Shown piece by piece: positions 1 through 8,337 of a stretch of 64,000 nt of DNA (its first letter is position 1; every line of letters begins with the position of its first letter). Location: contig NZ_JAQGJM010000027.1 in the NCBI RefSeq assembly GCF_028290625.1, positions 62,001-126,000 on the forward strand, written 5' to 3'. The notes beneath the pieces are model-generated. The model did no database searches and was not told the DNA's origin. It worked only from the letters and a program-made list of their open reading frames with translations. The position numbers and the translations under genes were made by a program. The DNA comes from Devosia sp. (lineage in GTDB: Bacteria; Pseudomonadota; Alphaproteobacteria; Rhizobiales; Devosiaceae).

Positions 1-101
1 AGTTGCACCGGCTCCAGCAGGGAGCCGATCAGCGCGAAGTCTTCAGGGTCCATACCGTTCAGGAGCAAGTTTCGCGATCGGTCGCCAAGTGATGGGGACA
101 C
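1..101 (-). CDS. Crp/Fnr-family transcriptional regulator, N-terminal fragment
   Basis: The complement strand opens a reading frame at a GTG (99-101) preceded by an AAGGGA-type ribosome binding site, and it runs off the left edge. The visible residues (SRNLLLNGMDPEDFALIG, then LLEPVQ) resemble the start of Crp/Fnr regulators of rhizobia, where a 'N-x-LL-x-x-L-x-x-E-D-F-x-L-L' stretch precedes the cyclic-nucleotide-binding-like domain. Only about 33 residues are visible, so the effector domain and helix-turn-helix cannot be checked. An ATG inside the frame (79-81) is a possible alternative start. Confidence 0.5.
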   Translation of the reverse strand, partial: MSPSLGDRSRNLLLNGMDPEDFALIGSLLEPVQ

Positions 102-394
102 AGCTCTTCCCTTGGGCAAGAGCAATTATCTCCCAGCCGTCCGCGCCCGAAAAGACGTGCAGACGATGGGGTTAAGGGTATGCGCCATTCGGCTCAATAG
201 ACAGTAAAATATGTACATTCGGGTGAGATCGCCGAAACCAATTGTACAATTTGGACAATTGGTCTGATATTTCTATATTGAGCAATCTTCTTGGTTAAGG
301 GCGTCGGCTTGTGTCCAGTTGCATGGCGACGACGGGGTGGGTTGCCAAGCGGGCGGGCTTGAGCGAGCCTGCGGCAAAGCCGGGGGAAGCGCGC
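102..394. other. Divergent intergenic region, no gene seen
   Basis: About 290 bases separate the Crp/Fnr-like fragment from the phosphotriesterase-family gene. The region around 200-300 is clearly AT-rich compared with its neighbours and holds the 237-263 palindrome. I see no RNA gene or convincing short reading frame here. Confidence 0.5.
237..263. promoter_or_regulatory. 27-bp near-perfect palindrome, candidate operator
   Basis: ACCAATTGTACA - ATT - TGGACAATTGGT reads as a palindrome centred on base 250 with 12 of 13 pairs matching. It lies in an AT-rich stretch between the divergent Crp/Fnr-like gene and the phosphotriesterase-family gene. It has no U-tract and does not follow a gene, so a protein-binding site is more likely than a terminator. 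The binding protein is unknown. Confidence 0.5.
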
Positions 395-1309
395 ATGAAG
401 CATCTGATCACCACATTGGGACCCTACCGCAAGGATCAGCTCGGCATGATCCTGCCGCATGAACATGTGTTCGTGGATTTGCGGACGCCCGACCAGCCTG
501 GCTATGCAGAGGGAAACGCCGACGAGGTGGTGGCGCTGATGGCGCCGCAGATTTCCGCGATTCAAACGCAAGGGATTACGGCACTGGTGGAATGCACCAC
601 CGGCGGCGTGGGGCGGCGGGCGGATCTCGACAAGGCGGTGTCGGTGGCGACGGGACTGCCGATCGTGGTGCCGACCGGCAATTATCGCGAGCCGTGGATT
701 CCGGACTGGGTCCGGGCGGCCAGCGATGGGGAGCTGGAAGGCTGGATGGTGGGCGAGCTGACCGGGCAGATCGAGGACAGCGGCGTCATGGCGGCCTGGA
801 TCAAGATCAGCGCCGGCGATGACGGGATCACGCCGCTGGAGGAGCGGATTTTGCGCGCGGCGGCGCGGGCGGGGATGCAGACGGGAGCGGTGATCGGCTC
901 CCATACCATCCGCGGCCGGGTGGTGATGGACCAGCTCGATATCATCGAGGATGAGGGTTATCGGGCCGAGCGGTTCATTTCGATCCACACGCAGGCGGAG
1001 CCGGATTTCGAACTGCATAAGGCGGTGGCGGCGCGGGGGGCGTGGATCGAGTACGACCATATCGGGCGTGAGCCGGATGATGAAGTCTGCGCGTTGATCC
1101 TGCGCGCGCTGGAGGCCGGACTGGGGCCGCAATTGCTGCTGAGCCACGACCTGGGATGGTTTGACCCTGCTTTGCCGGGCGGAGGGACGCCGCGGGCGTA
1201 CACACATCTGGTGGACGTGATGTTGCCGATGCTGCGAGCGGCTGGAGTCAGCGAGGAGACGATCGTGGGGCTGACACGGGATAATCCGTTTGAGGCGTTT
1301 GCGCGGTAA
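395..1309 (+). CDS. Phosphotriesterase-family metal-dependent hydrolase
   Basis: A 304-residue member of the phosphotriesterase (amidohydrolase-superfamily) family. The metal site can be traced: H22 and H24 in PHEHVF, the lysine expected to be carbamylated (K137, in AWIKISAG), H170 (GSHT), H198 (SIHTQ) and D252 (SHDLG). The reading frame is open back to 311, but the ATG at 395 has a GGGGGAAG ribosome binding site and starts the conserved MKHLITTLGP segment. Members act as lactonases, esterases or phosphotriesterases, so the substrate cannot be read from sequence. It lies next to the phosphonate locus but faces the other way, and its only regulatory sign is the upstream palindrome. A role in organophosphonate ester breakdown is possible but unproven. 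Confidence 0.85.
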   Translation: MKHLITTLGPYRKDQLGMILPHEHVFVDLRTPDQPGYAEGNADEVVALMAPQISAIQTQGITALVECTTGGVGRRADLDKAVSVATGLPIVVPTGNYREPWIPDWVRAASDGELEGWMVGELTGQIEDSGVMAAWIKISAGDDGITPLEERILRAAARAGMQTGAVIGSHTIRGRVVMDQLDIIEDEGYRAERFISIHTQAEPDFELHKAVAARGAWIEYDHIGREPDDEVCALILRALEAGLGPQLLLSHDLGWFDPALPGGGTPRAYTHLVDVMLPMLRAAGVSEETIVGLTRDNPFEAFAR

Positions 1310-1339
1310 GAGGGCCATAGCCGACGCCCAATACCGCCG

Positions 1340-1422
1340 CCGTCATTCCCGCGTATGCGGGAATCCATTCGTTCAGAGGCGGGCGTAAGGAGAGTGGGTT
1401 CCCGCTTGCGCGGCAATGACGC
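1340..1422. repeat. REP/BIME-like paired hairpin repeat
   Basis: Two hairpins face each other: ATTCCCGC-gtat-GCGGGAAT at 1345-1364, and a slightly degenerate TTCCCGC-ttgc-GCGGCAA at 1399-1416. The outer ends (GCCGTCATTCCC and its complement) also pair. This is the general form of 'GTCATTCCCGCG' intergenic repeats of alphaproteobacteria. It lies between two convergent genes and could also end transcription. Confidence 0.75.
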
Positions 1423-1465
1423 CGTGGTGTTGGGGCGGCGTAGGCGTAGCGGCGCTGGACCTGTT

Positions 1466-1711
1466 CTACCGATCCACGTCCGTCACGTTGCCGCGTTCGG
1501 TGATGGCGAAATTGTGCAGGGCCACGCTGGCTTCGATATCCTTGTCGGCGGCGGTGATCAGGGACGAGAAGGCGGCCCGGATGATTTCCTTCTTGGAGGC
1601 CTTGGGGTGCAGTTTCTTGGCCTGGCGCAGCATTTCCTTGGGGGACATGTTGGGGGTCGCCAGCTTGAGCAGAGTGGTTTCGAGAGTGTCGGAATTTTCA
1701 AGATTGTGCAT
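1466..1711 (-). CDS. Conserved small hypothetical protein
   Basis: An 81-residue protein without a signal peptide or membrane segment. It is mainly helical and charged, with a SPKEMLRQAKKLHPKASKKE stretch in the middle. I chose the ATG at 1711 because GGAG lies seven bases before it; the frame is open a further 33 bases upstream. I do not recognise a family. It follows no operon partner: phnE2 ends at 1812 on the same strand, about 100 bases upstream. Confidence 0.6.
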   Translation of the reverse strand: MHNLENSDTLETTLLKLATPNMSPKEMLRQAKKLHPKASKKEIIRAAFSSLITAADKDIEASVALHNFAITERGNVTDVDR

Positions 1712-1811
1712 CGTTCGCTCCGTACGTTTTGCGACAAAATGCACAGATGACTGTCACAAACTAGAACAATCTCTGATTCAGGACTGATGCATCTTGGCAA
1801 TGCAGCGGTTG

Positions 1812-3140
1812 TCAGTGCTGCACCTTGCCGATCAGGCGGGTACGCAAGGCATTGGAAATATTATCGAAAATGAACACGACGGCCAGGATCAGCAGGACCA
1901 TGTAGAACACATTGGACCAGTTGGAATTGGTGCGCATGGATTCCCACAGCTTGAGACCAATGCCGCCGGCGCCAACTGCACCAATGATGCTGGCCGAGCG
2001 GGTATTGGACTCCCACTGGTAGAGGGTTTGCGAGATCATCACCGGCAAGACCTGCGGCAGGACGCCATAGCGCTGGGTGGTGATGACGCCGGCGCCGGTG
2101 GAGGCAATGCCCTCGCGCTGCTTGTCGTCGATATTTTCCAGGCCCTCGGAATAGAGCTTGCCCAGGGTGCCGGTTTCGGTCAGCGCGATGGCGCCGATGC
2201 CGGCGAGCGGGCCGGGGCCGAAAGCGCGGGTGAAGAACAGCGCCCAGATCAGCATATCGACCGAACGGAAGAAGTCGAACAGGCGCTTGATGATCTGGTT
2301 GACGGGCTTGTTGGGCATGATGTTGCGGGCGGCGAAGAAGGCCAGCGGGAAAGACACGATGGCGCCGATCAGTGTGCCCGCAAAGGCCATGACGATGGTC
2401 TGCAGCAGCTTGGTCCAGACGTCGCCGTGCTGCCACTGGGCGTTGAACCAGATATTGTTCGCGGCCAGCGCGACATTGGAGGTGCCGGGGACCAAATCGG
2501 GGCCGGAAACCAGCAGCGAGGTGACCTCACCCGCAGATTTGCCGAAGAAGGGCGAATTGATATCGAACAGGAAATTGGGCCAGCCGAAGGCGCGCTTGCG
2601 GAACTTGACGCGATCGGGGCTGACGCGCACGTCGCCCACAAAGCCCATATCGGCGATGGCCTCGCCGCTCTTGACCACGAACCAGGACGGTAGATCCTGC
2701 GTCAGGACGCGCACTTCGGCGCCGGTCAGGTCTAGATCGACGCTCTGGCCGGCATTGGTCAGCGTGGCGGCGGTCTTGGTGAAGGTGACAGATTGGCCAG
2801 CACCGCCCAATTCGATGGTGTAACCGCCTTCACGGGGAACCAGCCAATCGGGGTGCGGGTCGGCGCCAAGCACGGAAAAGCGCGGGTATTTGCCGACGAT
2901 GGTGGGTCCATCAAGCCGGTATTCGGCATTGATGTCATAGGCGATCCACTGCTGCATGTAATCGCCGAGGCGATCCCATTTGCCGCCTGAGATGACCGAC
3001 GGCAGGGCGAAGAACCAGACCGCGTAGAACAGGTAAAGCACGACCGCGACCAGGGCGATCAGCGGCGCGAAGCGCTTGAGCACCGACTGCTTAAAAACCG
3101 CCGGATAGCGCTGCTCGAGGGTGAGGGTCATATCGGTCAT
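1812..3140 (-). CDS. phnE: Phosphonate ABC transporter permease PhnE2
   Basis: A 442-residue inner-membrane permease of the PhnE family. The N-terminal membrane segment (about residues 25-50) is followed by a long extracytoplasmic stretch (about 50-230), then five or so membrane segments. The cytoplasmic coupling loop reads GIASTGAGVITTQRYGVLPQ, the PhnE form of the EAA motif that contacts the ATPase. It is longer than PhnE1, as is usual for the second PhnE of rhizobia. The ATG at 3140 has GAGG seven bases upstream, and PhnE1 ends nine bases before it. It should pair with PhnE1, PhnC and PhnD to import phosphonates. Confidence 0.92.
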   Translation of the reverse strand: MTDMTLTLEQRYPAVFKQSVLKRFAPLIALVAVVLYLFYAVWFFALPSVISGGKWDRLGDYMQQWIAYDINAEYRLDGPTIVGKYPRFSVLGADPHPDWLVPREGGYTIELGGAGQSVTFTKTAATLTNAGQSVDLDLTGAEVRVLTQDLPSWFVVKSGEAIADMGFVGDVRVSPDRVKFRKRAFGWPNFLFDINSPFFGKSAGEVTSLLVSGPDLVPGTSNVALAANNIWFNAQWQHGDVWTKLLQTIVMAFAGTLIGAIVSFPLAFFAARNIMPNKPVNQIIKRLFDFFRSVDMLIWALFFTRAFGPGPLAGIGAIALTETGTLGKLYSEGLENIDDKQREGIASTGAGVITTQRYGVLPQVLPVMISQTLYQWESNTRSASIIGAVGAGGIGLKLWESMRTNSNWSNVFYMVLLILAVVFIFDNISNALRTRLIGKVQH

Positions 3141-3149
3141 GGGATCACC

Positions 3150-4106
3150 TCAGCCGTGGATCAGGAAGGCGGCATCGCCAACCAGCTTGCGGCGCACATA
3201 CGCGGAAATCTGATCAACGATGATGATGGTGGTGAGCAGCAGGGCAATCAGTGCGATGGTCTTGGGACCGAAACCGCGCGAAATGGAGAGCTTGAGCTCC
3301 TCGCCGATACCGCCGCCGCCAACCGCGCCGATAATGGTGGAGGCGCGCACATTGATCTCCAGCCGCAGCATCGCATAGGAGACGAAATTGGGCATGACCT
3401 GCGGCAGGGCGCCGAAGCGGACGCGCTCGATCCAATTTGCACCCACTGCTTTCAAACCCTCGTCGGGCTTCATGTCGATGTTTTCGATGACCTCGAAATA
3501 GAGCTTACCCAGCGCGCCGATGGTGTGCAGGCCGACCGCGATGATGGCGGCGACGGGGCCAATGGAGAGTACGGCGGCAAACAGGCCGGCGATGACGATT
3601 TCGGGGAAGGCGCGCAGCACTTCCATGACGCGCCGAACGACCGAGCGCACCAGGAAGGACGGCATCATATTGCGCGCGGCGAGGAAGCACAGCAGCAGGC
3701 CGCCGGTGAAACCGATAATGGTCGACACCATGGCGACGTTGATGGTGATCAACATCAGGTAGAAATATTCGGGCAGGTAGAAGCCGGCGCCGAGCTCGAC
3801 CCGGCCATCGGGGAAATTGTATTCCAGCGTGCCGTTATCGGCGGGGGTGGGCAGATCGAACAGCGCGCGCGGAACATCCATCCAGTCGTGCGGGATCAGC
3901 CAGGAGAGAAAATCGAACAGATGGGGCAGCCGGTCCACGAAATGGCCGGCATTGCTCTCATCGGCAAAGATCAGGGAGCCGACCAGCGCCAGCGCCAGGC
4001 CACCAAAGCCGAGAATGGAATAGAGCCGCCGCTGCCGCGCCAGATGGCGCCAGGCCAGATCGACGGTACGAACGGTGTCGGAGGCGGGCTGAGCGAGCAC
4101 GGTCAT
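3150..4106 (-). CDS. phnE: Phosphonate ABC transporter permease PhnE1
   Basis: A 318-residue PhnE-family permease; the coupling loop is GLKAVGANWIERVRFGALPQ. One membrane segment near residues 30-50 precedes an extracytoplasmic stretch and the core permease. The frame stays open to a GTG at 4136, but that codon lies inside a strong hairpin (4128-4159), so the ATG at 4106 is the better start even though its ribosome binding site is weak. It is the third gene of phnC-phnD-phnE1-phnE2 and should form the membrane channel with PhnE2. Confidence 0.9.
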   Translation of the reverse strand: MTVLAQPASDTVRTVDLAWRHLARQRRLYSILGFGGLALALVGSLIFADESNAGHFVDRLPHLFDFLSWLIPHDWMDVPRALFDLPTPADNGTLEYNFPDGRVELGAGFYLPEYFYLMLITINVAMVSTIIGFTGGLLLCFLAARNMMPSFLVRSVVRRVMEVLRAFPEIVIAGLFAAVLSIGPVAAIIAVGLHTIGALGKLYFEVIENIDMKPDEGLKAVGANWIERVRFGALPQVMPNFVSYAMLRLEINVRASTIIGAVGGGGIGEELKLSISRGFGPKTIALIALLLTTIIIVDQISAYVRRKLVGDAAFLIHG

Positions 4107-4127
4107 GGAAGCAAGGTCCCGATAGAC

Positions 4128-4159
4128 GAAGGGCACCTGCCGGATGGCAAGTGCCCTTC
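4128..4159 (-). promoter_or_regulatory. Intercistronic hairpin between phnD and phnE1
   Basis: On the transcribed strand GAAGGGCACUUGCC, loop AUCC, GGCAGGUGCCCUUC forms a 14-pair stem with one G-U pair. It starts 11 bases after the phnD stop codon and has no U-tract. Such stems often protect the upstream binding-protein message from 3' decay and lower expression of the membrane genes behind it. Confidence 0.8.
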
Positions 4160-4170
4160 AGAGGCGTGAA

Positions 4171-5085
4171 TTAGCCGCCGATGGTGGCTTTGCGGATGTC
4201 GATGATCGGCTGGTAGAATTCAGCCTTCACGGGGACGTAGCCCTTGAAGTCGCCGCCTTCGATGGCCGAGAAGCAAGCTGCGTCTTCGGTGGGCAGGTTC
4301 AGGTAGAAGTCGGTGATCTTCTTGGTCAGATCAGCGCCGAGATCGTTGCGAACAACCAGCGGGCCATTCGGGATCAGGGGCGAACGCCAGACTTCGACGA
4401 AATCTGCGGGATCAACGGCGCCCTTGTCAACGAGCTTGCGGAAGGTGCCCGAGGTGTAGCCGTCAGCGAACTCACCGATACCCGAGGAGTCGTCAACCGA
4501 GACGTCCGACTTGCCATCGAGCAGAGCCAGGACGTTGTTTTCGTGACCGCCGTTGAAATCGGCAGAAGCGAAGAACTGGTCGTTCGGAACGCCGGTGGTG
4601 ACGGGGATCTGGGTCAGCGGGACGAGGTAGCCCGAGGTCGAATCGGGGTCAGCGTAGCCGAGCTTCTTGCCCTTGGCGGACATGATGTCGGTGATGCCCG
4701 AGGACTTGAGGGCGAGGCCGATCGAGTAGTAACCGGTCGAGCCGTCAGCCTGCTGGGTGGTCAGGATCGGGGTCACGGCATCGGGGTTTTCGATGGCGAT
4801 GGCCGCATAGCCCGAAGCGCCGAGGCCGGCAACGTCGAGGGTGCCGCCGAGGAGGCCCTGGATCACGCCGTCATAGTCAGCGGCGGGGAACAGCGAGACC
4901 TTCTCGAAGCCGAGGTCGGTCTTGAGGTGATCGGCGAGGCACGCGTAGTTGCGCAGGCGGTCGGCTTCGTTTTCGCCGCCGAGGATGCCGATACGCAGTT
5001 CCTTGACGTCCTGGGCGAAGGTGGCGGTCGAGCCGGCACCGAGGGCGACGAGCGCAACGGCGCTCATAAGCATAGTTTTCAGCAT
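4171..5085 (-). CDS. phnD: Phosphonate-binding periplasmic protein PhnD
   Basis: A 304-residue secreted binding protein that delivers phosphonates to the PhnCE transporter. Residues 1-24 form a signal peptide ending at an AFAQ-like site (TATFAQ). The mature part has the typical PhnD beginning (ELRIGILGGENEADRL), the GASGYAAIA segment near the ligand cleft, and the DDSSGIGEF segment. The ATG at 5085 has an AGGAG site (CCCAGGAGAGAACC). The gene is flanked on both sides by intercistronic hairpins, which suggests its message level is set separately from those of phnC and phnE. Confidence 0.93.
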   Translation of the reverse strand: MLKTMLMSAVALVALGAGSTATFAQDVKELRIGILGGENEADRLRNYACLADHLKTDLGFEKVSLFPAADYDGVIQGLLGGTLDVAGLGASGYAAIAIENPDAVTPILTTQQADGSTGYYSIGLALKSSGITDIMSAKGKKLGYADPDSTSGYLVPLTQIPVTTGVPNDQFFASADFNGGHENNVLALLDGKSDVSVDDSSGIGEFADGYTSGTFRKLVDKGAVDPADFVEVWRSPLIPNGPLVVRNDLGADLTKKITDFYLNLPTEDAACFSAIEGGDFKGYVPVKAEFYQPIIDIRKATIGG

Positions 5086-5110
5086 GGTTCTCTCCTGGGT
5101 TTAGGATCCG

Positions 5111-5129
5111 CCCCGCTTTTGCCGCGGGG
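5111..5129 (-). promoter_or_regulatory. Intercistronic hairpin between phnC and phnD
   Basis: CCCCGC and GCGGGG arms enclose a seven-base loop in the 65-base gap after phnC. There is no U-tract on the transcribed strand, so read-through into phnD is expected. With the stem after phnD it brackets that gene. Confidence 0.55.
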
Positions 5130-5150
5130 TTGGATGAGGTGTGCTCGGCG

Positions 5151-5987
5151 TCAGTTGGCGAAGGCTTCGGCCCGTTGATCGAGGGCTTCGATGCGACCGC
5201 TCTTGCCGGCAATGGATGTGGAGGTGATGGCCTCCGAAAATGCTTCCTTGAGGCCATCGGCGCCGTAGATTTCGCGGGCGGCGGCTTCGGTCAACTGCGC
5301 GGGCGAACCGTCGAACACCACTTTGCCGGCCGCCATGCCGATGATGCGCTGGCAGTAGACGCGGGCGGTATCCAGCGTGTGCAGGTTGGTGATGACGGTG
5401 ATGCCGTGGTCGCGGTTGATGTCGCGGAGGCTATCCATGACGATCTGGGCATTGCGCGGATCGAGCGAAGCGATCGGCTCGTCGGCCAGGATCATCTTGG
5501 GGCTCTGCATCAGGGCGCGGGCGATGGCGACGCGCTGCTGCTGGCCACCCGACAGGGTGCCGGCGCGCTGGAGCGCAGTCTGGGCGATATCGAGCCGATC
5601 AAGCGCCTGCAGCGCATCGAAGCGCTCGGCATGGGTGAAGATGTTGAGGAGGCTGGTGATGGTGGAGCGGCCGTTGAGGCGGCCGAGCAGTACGTTGGTC
5701 AAAACGTCGAGACGAGGGACCAGGTTGAACTGCTGGAAGATCATGGCGCAATCGCGCTGCCAGTCGCGGAGCGCCTGACCCTTGTGGGTCGAAACCTTGG
5801 CGCCGTCGAATTCGATATGGCCGTCGGAGACATCGGCCAGGCGATTGATCATGCGCAGCAGGGTGGACTTGCCGGCGCCGGAGCGACCGATGATACCGAC
5901 CATTTGCCCATTGGGGATTTCCAGATCGACAGTGTCGACGGCAGTCTTGTTGCCGAAGCGTCGCGTAACCTTGGAAATCTTGAGCAT
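5151..5987 (-). CDS. phnC: Phosphonate ABC transporter ATP-binding protein PhnC
   Basis: A 278-residue ATPase that powers phosphonate import through PhnE1/PhnE2. Walker A is GRSGAGKST, the signature is [15 protein letters not shown] and Walker B is [11 protein letters not shown], with the IASLDP form common in PhnC. The long open frame extends to 6350, but the ATG at 5987 has a GGAGG site and starts the conserved [12 protein letters not shown]. It is the first gene of the import operon; the 259 bases before it hold a large inverted repeat that separates it from the acetyltransferase gene. Confidence 0.93.
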   Translation of the reverse strand: MLKISKVTRRFGNKTAVDTVDLEIPNGQMVGIIGRSGAGKSTLLRMINRLADVSDGHIEFDGAKVSTHKGQALRDWQRDCAMIFQQFNLVPRLDVLTNVLLGRLNGRSTITSLLNIFTHAERFDALQALDRLDIAQTALQRAGTLSGGQQQRVAIARALMQSPKMILADEPIASLDPRNAQIVMDSLRDINRDHGITVITNLHTLDTARVYCQRIIGMAAGKVVFDGSPAQLTEAAAREIYGADGLKEAFSEAITSTSIAGKSGRIEALDQRAEAFAN

Positions 5988-6088
5988 CGCTGCCCTCCGG
6001 CGTTGAACCGAGGGGATGACTAGGGCGCGATGATAAACCTGCGATGTCGGTTGCGTGACGGAATGATGACGATATGGGGGGGTCGGGG

Positions 6089-6243
6089 CACGCCCTCGTG
6101 GTTCGAGGCTCGCGAAGAGCTCGCACCTCACCATGAGGGCTACTGGAGGATAGCGCTTGAGGATACGGCTACTGAACTGCGGCAGTTCAGTAGCCCTCAT
6201 GGTGAGGCGGGAGTTCTTTCGACCCTCGAACCACGAGGGCGTG
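6089..6243. repeat. Compound nested inverted repeat
   Basis: Three nested perfect arms are visible. The outer 20-base arms are at 6089-6108 and 6224-6243 (CACGCCCTCGTGGTTCGAGG). The middle 20-base arms are at 6126-6145 and 6188-6207 (CCTCACCATGAGGGCTACTG). The inner 12-base arms are at 6169-6180 and 6182-6193 (CTACTGAACTGC). The whole could fold into one long hairpin or cruciform. It lies between the acetyltransferase gene and phnC, within the co-oriented phn genes. Confidence 0.85.
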
Positions 6244-6246
6244 GCA

Positions 6247-6861
6247 CTAGGCTTCGTACTTGTCCAGGAACGCCTCGGTCGACAGCGTGCGGAAATCCTT
6301 GAGGCCCAAACGCAAATGCTCGTGATCCCAGTCCCACCAGGCCAGGGCATCGAGCCGGGCGGCGATGGGATCGGTGAAGCGCTGCTTGATGGTTTTTGCC
6401 GGGACGCCGACGGCGATGGCGAAGGCGGCGACGTCCTTGGTGACGACGGCGTTGGAGCCGATGATGGCGCCGTTGCCGATGGTGATGCCGGGCATGATCA
6501 CCGCGCCATGGCCGATCCAGGTATCGTGGCCGATGGCGATCGGCGTACTGGCGCGCCATTCGAAGAAGGACGGATCATCTTCCTCGCCCTCGAAATAGGA
6601 GGCGGAGCGGTAGGTGAAGTGGTGCAGGGAGGCGCGTTCCATGGGGTGCATGGAGGCGTAGATGCGCACATTGGCGGCGATATTGGCGAATTTTCCAATG
6701 GTGGAATAGGCGATCTGGGTGCCGCCCACGGCGTAGGAATAATCGCCCATGCTGGAATGGGCGACATGGGTGCCGGCGCCGATTTCGGTGTAGCGGCCCA
6801 GGGTGGAGTTGGTGACTTTGGCCGTGGGGTGGATGGTCGGGGTTTCGGAGAGCTTGGTCAT
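6247..6861 (-). CDS. Hexapeptide-repeat acetyltransferase of phosphonate metabolism
   Basis: A 204-residue left-handed beta-helix transferase. Hexapeptide repeats run from [18 protein letters not shown] through [20 protein letters not shown], followed by the xenobiotic-acetyltransferase-type ending ([10 protein letters not shown]). Genes of this type occur in many C-P lyase clusters, where they may acetylate aminoalkylphosphonates or detoxify intermediates; this resembles the role of PhnO but the fold differs from the GNAT enzyme PhnO. It overlaps the phnL stop codon by four bases (ATGA), so it is translated with the C-P lyase genes. The exact substrate is unknown. Confidence 0.85.
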   Translation of the reverse strand: MTKLSETPTIHPTAKVTNSTLGRYTEIGAGTHVAHSSMGDYSYAVGGTQIAYSTIGKFANIAANVRIYASMHPMERASLHHFTYRSASYFEGEEDDPSFFEWRASTPIAIGHDTWIGHGAVIMPGITIGNGAIIGSNAVVTKDVAAFAIAVGVPAKTIKQRFTDPIAARLDALAWWDWDHEHLRLGLKDFRTLSTEAFLDKYEA

Positions 6862-7559
6862 GCGGCGATCCTGGGGGCGAAAGCGGTGACGTCGACGATG
6901 CGATCGGCGACCTGGCTGCGGACATCCTCATCGTGGAAGATGCCCAGCAGGGCGGTGCCGGCGGCCTTTTTCTCGGCGATCATGGCGACGACGACGGCGC
7001 GGTTGGTGGCGTCGAGCGAGGCGGTGGGTTCATCAAGCAGCAGCACCTTGTGATCGGTGATGAAGCCGCGGGCGATGTTGACGCGCTGTTGTTCGCCGCC
7101 CGAGAAGGTGGCGGGCGGCAGGGACCACAGGCGTTCGGGCAGGTTGAGCTGGGCGAGGAGCGTCCTGGCGCGATCCTGCGCTTCTGCCTTGTCGGCACCG
7201 CGGATGACCAGTGGTTCAGCGACCACGTCGAGCGCCGAAACGCGAGGCACGGTGCGCAGGAACTGGCTGACATAGGCGATGGTGTCGCGGCGTAGGGTAA
7301 GCACGAGGCGCGGATCGGCGGTGGCGAGGTCGATGTCGACCCCGTCATGGGTCAGCCAGATATGGCCGGCATCGACGCCGTAATTGCCATAGACCATCTT
7401 GAGGATAGAGCTTTTGCCGGCGCCGGAGGGACCGCCGAGGACGACGCATTCGCCTTCATTGACCTCGAAATCGACGTTATCGACCACGGGGAGGACGACG
7501 CCATCGCGCAGGTGCATGGTGAAGGTTTTTGCCAGAGACTGGACGCGGAGAGGGGTCAC
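6858..7559 (-). CDS. phnL: C-P lyase complex ATPase-like subunit PhnL
   Basis: A 233-residue ABC-type ATPase needed, with PhnG-PhnM, for methylphosphonate breakdown; it associates with the PhnGHIJ core rather than with a permease. Walker A is GPSGAGKSSIL, the signature is FSGGEQQRVNIARGF and Walker B is VLLLDEPTASLD. The frame is open to 7658, but a GTG at 7559 begins one base after the phnK stop codon (TGATGTG) and starts VTPLRVQSLAKTF, matching family length. Translation is probably coupled to phnK. Confidence 0.92.
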   Translation of the reverse strand: MTPLRVQSLAKTFTMHLRDGVVLPVVDNVDFEVNEGECVVLGGPSGAGKSSILKMVYGNYGVDAGHIWLTHDGVDIDLATADPRLVLTLRRDTIAYVSQFLRTVPRVSALDVVAEPLVIRGADKAEAQDRARTLLAQLNLPERLWSLPPATFSGGEQQRVNIARGFITDHKVLLLDEPTASLDATNRAVVVAMIAEKKAAGTALLGIFHDEDVRSQVADRIVDVTAFAPRIAA

Positions 7560-7560
7560 A

Positions 7561-8337
7561 TCACACCTGCAGGATCGAGGAAACGAGAAGCTGCGTATAG
7601 GGCTCGCGCGGATCGTCGAGCACCCGATCGGTGAGGCCCGATTCGATGACGCGGCCATCCTTCATCACCATCATGCGGTGGGAAAGCAGGCGCGCGACCG
7701 CCAGATCGTGGGTGACGATGACGGCGGCGAGGCCGAGTTCACCCACGAGACCCCGCAGCAGATCGAGCAGACGGGCCTGCACCGAAACGTCGAGGCCGCC
7801 GGTCGGCTCATCCATGAAGACGAGACGCGGGGAGGTGACGAGATTGCGGGCGATTTGCAGGCGCTGGCGCATGCCCCCGGAGAAAGAGCGCGGCTGGTCG
7901 TCGACGCGGTCCTCGTTGATCTCGACGCGGCCAAGCCAATCGACGGCCGAGGCGCGGATATTGCCGTAGTGGCGGTCGCCAATGGCCATCAGGCGTTCGC
8001 CCACATTGGCGCCGGCCGAGACAGTCATGCGCAGGCCGTCGGCGGGGTTCTGGTGCACAAAACCCCAATCGGTGCGCATCAGGAAGCGGCGTTCGGCTTC
8101 GCTGAGGTCATAGATATTGCGCCAGACGTCGTCGCGCATGCGGTATTCGGCGCGGCCGGAGGTGGGGGCGAGATTGGTGGAGAGGCAATTGAGCAAGGTG
8201 GTCTTGCCGGAGCCGCTTTCGCCCACCACGGCGAGGACTTCGCCGGGGTAGAGCTCGAAATTGACATCGGTGCAGCCCAGGCGGGCGCCGTAGTATTTGG
8301 AGAGATTGGAAACGCGCAGCAGCGGAGTGTCGGTCAT
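7561..8337 (-). CDS. phnK: C-P lyase complex ATPase-like subunit PhnK
   Basis: A 258-residue ABC ATPase that binds the PhnJ face of the C-P lyase core. Walker A is GESGSGKTTL, the signature is FSGGMRQRLQIARNL and Walker B is LVFMDEPTGGLD; the closest relatives by form are oligopeptide-transporter ATPases, as usual for PhnK. The ATG at 8337 overlaps the phnJ stop codon (ATGA). The open frame upstream of this is phnJ in another frame and is not coding for PhnK. Confidence 0.93.
   Translation of the reverse strand: MTDTPLLRVSNLSKYYGARLGCTDVNFELYPGEVLAVVGESGSGKTTLLNCLSTNLAPTSGRAEYRMRDDVWRNIYDLSEAERRFLMRTDWGFVHQNPADGLRMTVSAGANVGERLMAIGDRHYGNIRASAVDWLGRVEINEDRVDDQPRSFSGGMRQRLQIARNLVTSPRLVFMDEPTGGLDVSVQARLLDLLRGLVGELGLAAVIVTHDLAVARLLSHRMMVMKDGRVIESGLTDRVLDDPREPYTQLLVSSILQV

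Noticed and set aside
194..1318. Long minus-strand frame opposite the phosphotriesterase-family gene
   Set aside because: It is rich in arginine, histidine and proline with no family likeness, the usual antisense shadow in high-GC DNA; the plus-strand gene has clear metal-binding motifs.
1738..1811. Possible Pho box (CTGTCACAAACT) near 1750
   Set aside because: Only one half-site fits, and it points away from the phn genes, so it is not a supported PhoB site.
4107..4136. GTG start at 4136 for phnE1
   Set aside because: The codon lies inside a 14-pair hairpin, has no ribosome binding site and adds residues not expected for PhnE.
6247..6861. Naming the hexapeptide acetyltransferase phnO
   Set aside because: PhnO is a GNAT-fold enzyme; this protein has left-handed beta-helix repeats and belongs to another family.
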